Below, piece after piece: positions 13,817 to 16,914 of a DNA stretch of 16,914 bases. The number at the start of each line of letters is the position of its first letter. Position 1 is the stretch's first letter. The notes below the pieces were generated by a model. That model saw nothing but the letters and a program-made list of their open reading frames with translations. It was not told the DNA's origin and searched no databases. The translations under genes and the position numbers were made by a program. The stretch comes from Ceratorhiza oryzae-sativae (taxonomy: Eukaryota; Basidiomycota; Agaricomycetes; Cantharellales; Ceratobasidiaceae): assembly GCA_030998015.1 (NCBI GenBank), contig JARWMV010000211.1, positions 1 to 16,914 on the forward strand, in the 5' to 3' direction.

Positions 13817-14794
13817 ATGAAAACAATATTTACCACAAAATTGTTATCTAGACCCTGCTTGGCAACTGCGCTTTTAGCGCACGTCAGGGCAGGGACATTT
13901 ATCAAAAACAATGTTTCATCTTCTGGGTTTATATTTACTCGAAATTTGTCTAGAGGTTTCCCAAAGTTTAATTTAAATCCTGTTTTAAGTTTTAACAATC
14001 CTAAAGAACAAAAAGAATCAATTTTTCAAATATGTAAAGATAGATCTTTTGTTTATAGATGGGTTAATAAAAATAATGGAAAGGATTACTTAGGGAGCAC
14101 ATCAAATGCCAAAAGTAGATTATCTCAATATTTTGATTTAAAAACCCTAAGCATTTTCAATATGCCAATTTATAAAGCTATATTGAAATATGGACATTCT
14201 GATTTTATCTTTGAAGTTGTTGAGTTTTGCGAGCCTGAGAATGCTATTCAAAGGGAGCAATATTATTTAGACCAATTTGATTTTGATTACAATGTATTAG
14301 AGAAAGCTAATTCCCTTTATGGGTTTAAACACTCAGAAGAAACATTAGAAAAAATGAAAGGTCGACAAAACGCGTTAGGATTTAACCACAGTTTAGAAAC
14401 TCTAGAGAAATTGAGAGATGCTCAAACTGGTAAAACCCATTCAACAGAAGTTTTAGATAAAATGAGAGAACAATGGGCAATTAGAAAATTAGAAGTAAAT
14501 TCATCAGTTGAAGATAACAGCAATTTGTTAAATTCTAGAAAAAAAATTAAGGGTACATTGATAATTGCTACAAATGTAGAAAATAACTTATTTACTGAAT
14601 ACTTGTCTATCACTGAAGCAGCGAAAGCTTTGAATGTCACTCGAACTACTTTACGAACTTACCCCTGCCTGGGTAACTGCGCTTTAGCGCACGTCTTGGC
14701 AGGGGTAATTAAAAATAAGAAGGAACTTGTTTTATTTAAACAAGTTGGTAGCGAAACAGTCAAAAGTAGATATTTAGTAACAGTGAAAGAATAA
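13817..14794 (+). CDS. GIY-YIG homing endonuclease with NUMOD repeats and two in-frame hairpin elements
   Basis: Encoded in the 3-prime part of the L1908 intron; expected to nick or cut rnl at the insertion site. Of 325 residues, the GIY-YIG domain starts at about 76: VYRWVNKNNGKDYLGST (79-95), a likely catalytic Arg in KSRLSQYF (R101), and a likely Glu in REQYYLDQ (E148). NUMOD3-type repeats HSEETLEKM, HSLETLEKL and HSTEVLDKM span 172-216, and a NUMOD1/helix-turn-helix-like TEYLSITEAAKALNVTRTTL spans about 260-279. Two GCGC-type elements are read through in frame: residues about 13-26 (13853-13894) and 283-296 (14662-14704). The second falls directly after the DNA-binding helix-turn-helix. 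The motif is slightly divergent (VYR instead of IYK). Confidence 0.9.
   Translation: MKTIFTTKLLSRPCLATALLAHVRAGTFIKNNVSSSGFIFTRNLSRGFPKFNLNPVLSFNNPKEQKESIFQICKDRSFVYRWVNKNNGKDYLGSTSNAKSRLSQYFDLKTLSIFNMPIYKAILKYGHSDFIFEVVEFCEPENAIQREQYYLDQFDFDYNVLEKANSLYGFKHSEETLEKMKGRQNALGFNHSLETLEKLRDAQTGKTHSTEVLDKMREQWAIRKLEVNSSVEDNSNLLNSRKKIKGTLIIATNVENNLFTEYLSITEAAKALNVTRTTLRTYPCLGNCALAHVLAGVIKNKKELVLFKQVGSETVKSRYLVTVKE
13853..13894 (+). repeat. GCGC-type hairpin element, copy 6
   Basis: CCCTGCTTGGC / GGCAGGG arms around GCGCTTTTAGCGC; diverged (one more T in the loop, CAG for CTT), in frame near the N-terminus of the GIY-YIG gene. Confidence 0.9.
14662..14704 (+). repeat. GCGC-type hairpin element, copy 7
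   Basis: CCCCTGCC / GGCAGGGG around GCGCTTTAGCGC, in frame near the C-terminus of the GIY-YIG gene (CLGNCALAHVLAG). Confidence 0.9.
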
Positions 14795-14882
14795 CAAGCA
14801 GAATTTTAAATATTCATTTGATTAGAACAATATTACTATGTACCCCTCCCAATGGTACTATCCACAGTAATTTGAGTCAATG

Positions 14883-14897
14883 CTTAACTATAAGGAT
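14883..14897 (+). rRNA. rnl: 15-nt rnl mini-exon carrying the helix 69 loop (E. coli 1909-1923)
   Basis: CTTAACTATAAGGAT. Joined between GGCGGT and CCTAAGG it gives the universal AACTATAA loop with the same length as E. coli, and the stem GGTCTT / AAGGATC pairs throughout with G-U allowed. Both flanking introns show P1 or P10 pairings with this exon: CTTAA with TTAAG at 13496-13500, and AAGGAT with GTCCTT at 14926-14931. Helix 69 contacts the small subunit in the decoding region, so accurate joining is essential. Confidence 0.85.
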
Positions 14898-15855
14898 TAG
14901 TTTCTAATATTACTACCATATTAGGGTCCTTTTTAAATTTAACTATATGCTGGAACATCTTTTTAATAAGTTGTTTTGCTTTGGTTTTATATTAATCTTA
15001 GCTTAATATGCTAAAATAATATTTAAACTACGATAGTCGTGCAATTTTAAGCACGGCAAATACAATTTAGAACGTACAAAAGTAATCCATCAAAATATTT
15101 TCATGAACACACTTATTTTTAAAGACAATCAGCAGGGAATTACTAGAGATATCAACCAAAAAGAGTACTTGTCATGGTTGGGCGGATTTTTCGAGGGAGA
15201 GGGTTCTGCTTCAGTATCAATTAGCATAAGTTCAACTTTCAAATTCGGAGTTCAATTACAACCTACTTTCAACGTATCACAACATGAAAACGGGTTACCT
15301 ATTTTACAATCTTTTAAAGATTTATTTGATTCAGGCTATTTAGTTAAAAAATCTGGATCTGATCTAGTTTGGGTTTATACTCTTAAAGGGTATAAAAACA
15401 TGATAGAAAAAGTTATACCCTTCATTGAAACATACGTTAGCCCTTTTAGCTGTAAAAGACATGAGTATGCAGTGTTTAAAGAAATAACTCTTAGACTGAA
15501 TTCTCAAGAGCACTTAACGCAAGAGGGTTTAATTAAATTAGTAGAATTGGCGTACACATACCAAGGAAAAGGTAAGTTTAGAAAAAGAACTCTGAATGAG
15601 ATTATTGACATCATTAAAGATAAAGAAAGCTTCTTCCAAAAAGAATCTGCAACTTCACGAGAAGTGTAGGTTAGTATCCAAGTTCCCTCAGAGACTGAAC
15701 GTTAAACAAAAACTATATTTCATTAATTTCTTACTCTTAGAATATATAATAATTCATTTCATATATTATATAATTATAACCCCTTCTTGGGGTAAACAAA
15801 TTAATTTGTTTTTGAAGATATAGTCCAAATATTTATAACATTATAAATATAAAAG
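14898..15855 (+). ncRNA. Group I intron L1923 in rnl
   Basis: P1: exon AAGGAT with GTCCTT (14926-14931), U14897-G14926 at the splice site. P10: TTAGG (14921-14925) with CCTAA (15856-15860). Core: AACTATATGCTGGAAC (about 14940-14955), GACAATCAGCAGG (15124-15136, overlapping the ORF), CTCAGAGACTGAACG (about 15687-15701) and AAGATATAGTCC (about 15815-15826). It ends at G15855. No hairpin elements lie inside. L1923 is the insertion site known for the I-CeuI intron. Confidence 0.9.
15103..15669 (+). CDS. Single-motif LAGLIDADG homing endonuclease in intron L1923
   Basis: 188 residues with one motif, YLSWLGGFFEGEG (about 22-34), so it should act as a homodimer like the I-CreI/I-CeuI type. Downstream are VQLQPTFNVSQHENGLPILQ, KGYKNMIEKVIPFIETYV and SQEHLTQEGLIKLVELAYTY, the usual core followed by a basic tail. 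The start ATG at 15103 precedes Q-segment intron sequence that is also translated; a later start is possible. The ORF is intact. Its product would be expected to recognise the rnl sequence around AAGGAT-CCTAAGG. Confidence 0.9.
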   Translation: MNTLIFKDNQQGITRDINQKEYLSWLGGFFEGEGSASVSISISSTFKFGVQLQPTFNVSQHENGLPILQSFKDLFDSGYLVKKSGSDLVWVYTLKGYKNMIEKVIPFIETYVSPFSCKRHEYAVFKEITLRLNSQEHLTQEGLIKLVELAYTYQGKGKFRKRTLNEIIDIIKDKESFFQKESATSREV

Positions 15856-15906
15856 CCTAAGGTAGCGAAATTTATTGTCCGTTAAATGCGGTCCCGCATG
15901 AATAAT
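15856..15906 (+). rRNA. rnl: Large-subunit rRNA exon (E. coli 1924-1974)
   Basis: CCTAAGGTAGCGAAAT, then TTATTGTCCGTTAAATGCGG and TCCCGCATGAATAAT. This 51-nt exon between two group I introns includes the universally conserved CCTAAGGTAGCGAAAT. It ends at U1974. Confidence 0.95.
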
Positions 15907-16129
15907 AGACCCCAAAGTTATGTTATTCTAAAATTATCCTATATGTTGGAACCACTTTAAATGTAAATACTAATTTCTATAGTCAAAATTTTACATTGTT
16001 CTAGTCAGGAGAAAGTAAACCAACAGCAGCAGTTGTTAAAAATATAATATTTCGTATAAAAGTAATAATCATTGGTGTTTTTACAAACCATGATTATTCA
16101 TTTTCGTGTTTATCACGACCCGCCAAGAT

Positions 16130-16190
16130 TTGTTTCTTGTTCTTTTTATTACACATCCACGCCAATGGTTCGTTGGCGTGTTATCCTTAG
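16130..16190. repeat. Inverted repeats upstream of the last HEG
   Basis: ACACGCCAACGAACC-type arms: CACGCCAATGG / CGTTGGCGTG pair around 16156-16181. It may be a peripheral intron helix or a small hairpin element. Confidence 0.5.
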
Positions 16191-16234
16191 ATATTTTGTA
16201 AATGCTTAAGCATTTTTAATTAACATACAATATT

Positions 16235-16914
16235 ATGAAAACAATAATTATTAACAATAAAACTTTTAAACTGTCTTTAGATTATATTCTGGGGTTGTTC
16301 GAGGGCGATGGTTCGTTTATAATTCAACTTAAACCCAATTCTTCGCACAAATCAGGTAATCAGGTAATCTTGAAGTTTATAATTCACCAGCACGTAGTAG
16401 ACGTGGATTTATTAGAGGCAATTTCAGTTTACTTGGGTTACGGGAAAGTAGAAGTGGGGAAAAGAACTGGAAGCCCTGAAACATGGGTTTACCGGTTTAA
16501 TATATCGCGACAAGCGGATATTTTAAATTTCTGCTCTTCAGTTTTACTTTCTCAACACATGGTTCTGAAAAAAAGACAAAATGATTTAAATCTATTTATT
16601 AAGGCTTGTTCATTAGTATCGGAAAAAAGCCATTTAGAGTCTCAGGGTCAATTGGAAATTAGTAAATTAGCTTCCATGTTGGCAAGTAAGCTATCTGTTG
16701 AAGATAAGTCAAAGCTCCCTGAAATAAGTTCTTCATTAAGTAATGAAAGAATTCTCGGTTTTGTCGATGCTGAGGGCAATTTTTCTTACTCTTTCAGATA
16801 TAGTGACTCTAATCCTAACTACGTAGGAGTGAATTTCAATTTCAATGTAACCCAAGAAAAATCTGAATTAAAATTCCTAGAAAGTCTAATTGGTTTTTTT
16901 GGTTGCGGCAATGT
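16235..16914 (+). CDS. Two-motif LAGLIDADG homing endonuclease in intron L1974, partial
   Basis: Open from ATG 16235 to the window end (226 codons, no stop). Motif 1 is YILGLFEGDGSFII (about residues 17-30) and motif 2 is RILGFVDAEGNF (about 172-183). Between them are ISVYLGYGKVEVGKRTGSPE, VYRFNISRQADILNFCSSVL and SHLESQGQLEISKLASMLAS; after motif 2 come VGVNFNFNVTQEKSELKFLE and GFFGCGN. Both motifs are intact and there is no hairpin element so far, so an active enzyme is plausible. The C-terminal half of domain 2 lies outside the window. Confidence 0.9.
   Translation, partial: MKTIIINNKTFKLSLDYILGLFEGDGSFIIQLKPNSSHKSGNQVILKFIIHQHVVDVDLLEAISVYLGYGKVEVGKRTGSPETWVYRFNISRQADILNFCSSVLLSQHMVLKKRQNDLNLFIKACSLVSEKSHLESQGQLEISKLASMLASKLSVEDKSKLPEISSSLSNERILGFVDAEGNFSYSFRYSDSNPNYVGVNFNFNVTQEKSELKFLESLIGFFGCGN

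Larger units (their letters stand above)
13493..14882 (+). ncRNA. Group I intron L1908 in helix 69 of rnl
   Basis: P1 pairs exon GCGGT (13488-13492) with GCCGT (13501-13505), with U13492-G13501 at the splice site. P10 pairs TTAAG (13496-13500) with the 3-prime exon CTTAA (14883-14887). Core: CAACGACTACACG (about 13713-13725) and AAGATATAGTCTAACG (about 13736-13751). It ends at G14882. The GIY-YIG ORF lies downstream of P7. A CTCCGC element (13513-13552) sits in the P1-P2 region. Confidence 0.85.
15907..16914 (+). ncRNA. Group I intron L1974 in rnl, 5-prime part
   Basis: P1: GAATAAT (15900-15906) pairs over seven bases with GTTATTC (15922-15928), ending in U-G at the splice site. The preceding GTTAT (15917-15921) predicts a 3-prime exon starting like GTAAT or ATAAC, which agrees with E. 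coli 1975 onward. P-region: CCTATATGTTGGAACC (about 15939-15953). The P7 strands must lie beyond the window. Confidence 0.85.

Overview
This window looks like fungal mitochondrial DNA, probably from an early-diverging lineage (chytrid, blastocladiomycete or mucoromycote). The reasons are a mitochondrial-type large-subunit rRNA gene (rnl) split by group I introns, fragments of nad2 and cox1, many LAGLIDADG and GIY-YIG homing endonuclease genes (HEGs), and an AT-rich background studded with GC-rich double-hairpin elements (DHEs) like those known from Allomyces and related mitochondria. Everything recognisable is on the + strand. The exact taxon cannot be named from the sequence alone. In the intact reading frames every Trp is TGG, so the window does not show whether TGA is Trp or stop.

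Positions 1-8,460 are a mosaic of broken HEGs, one group I intron core (about 2,200-2,600), an isolated nad2 5-prime exon (3,436-about 3,690) and an isolated internal cox1 exon (about 5,412-5,565), all heavily invaded by DHEs. I see no continuation of nad2 or cox1 in the window. These pieces are therefore either dead duplicates or parts of genes assembled in trans.

Positions about 8,463-16,914 carry rnl from about E. coli 23S position 770 to 1974. The exons are about 8,463-8,804, about 11,275-11,744, about 13,289-13,492, 14,883-14,897 (15 nt) and 15,856-15,906. The introns between them hold a decayed two-motif LAGLIDADG HEG (9,657-11,061), an intact I-OnuI-like HEG (to 13,010), a GIY-YIG HEG (13,817-14,794), a single-motif LAGLIDADG HEG (15,103-15,669) and a two-motif HEG that runs off the window (16,235-). 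For the introns at L1908, L1923 and L1974 (E. coli numbering) I could derive P1 pairings with a U-G splice-site pair; P10 could also be drawn for L1908 and L1923. This fixes their boundaries and the 15-nt exon between L1908 and L1923, which carries the helix 69 loop.

The most unusual component is the DHE population. A 173-nt composite element occurs five times (four +, one -) and is built as two closing stems that each enclose two hairpins, joined by a palindromic linker. Two copies carry different smaller hairpin elements inserted at exactly the same point in the same loop. Other families (7-copy GCGC type, CCCCCAAAC type, CTCCGC type, GAGGTACC type and more) also sit in introns, HEGs and one another, sometimes in frame. 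None is seen in an rRNA exon. Element density falls from the 5-prime end to the 3-prime end of the window.
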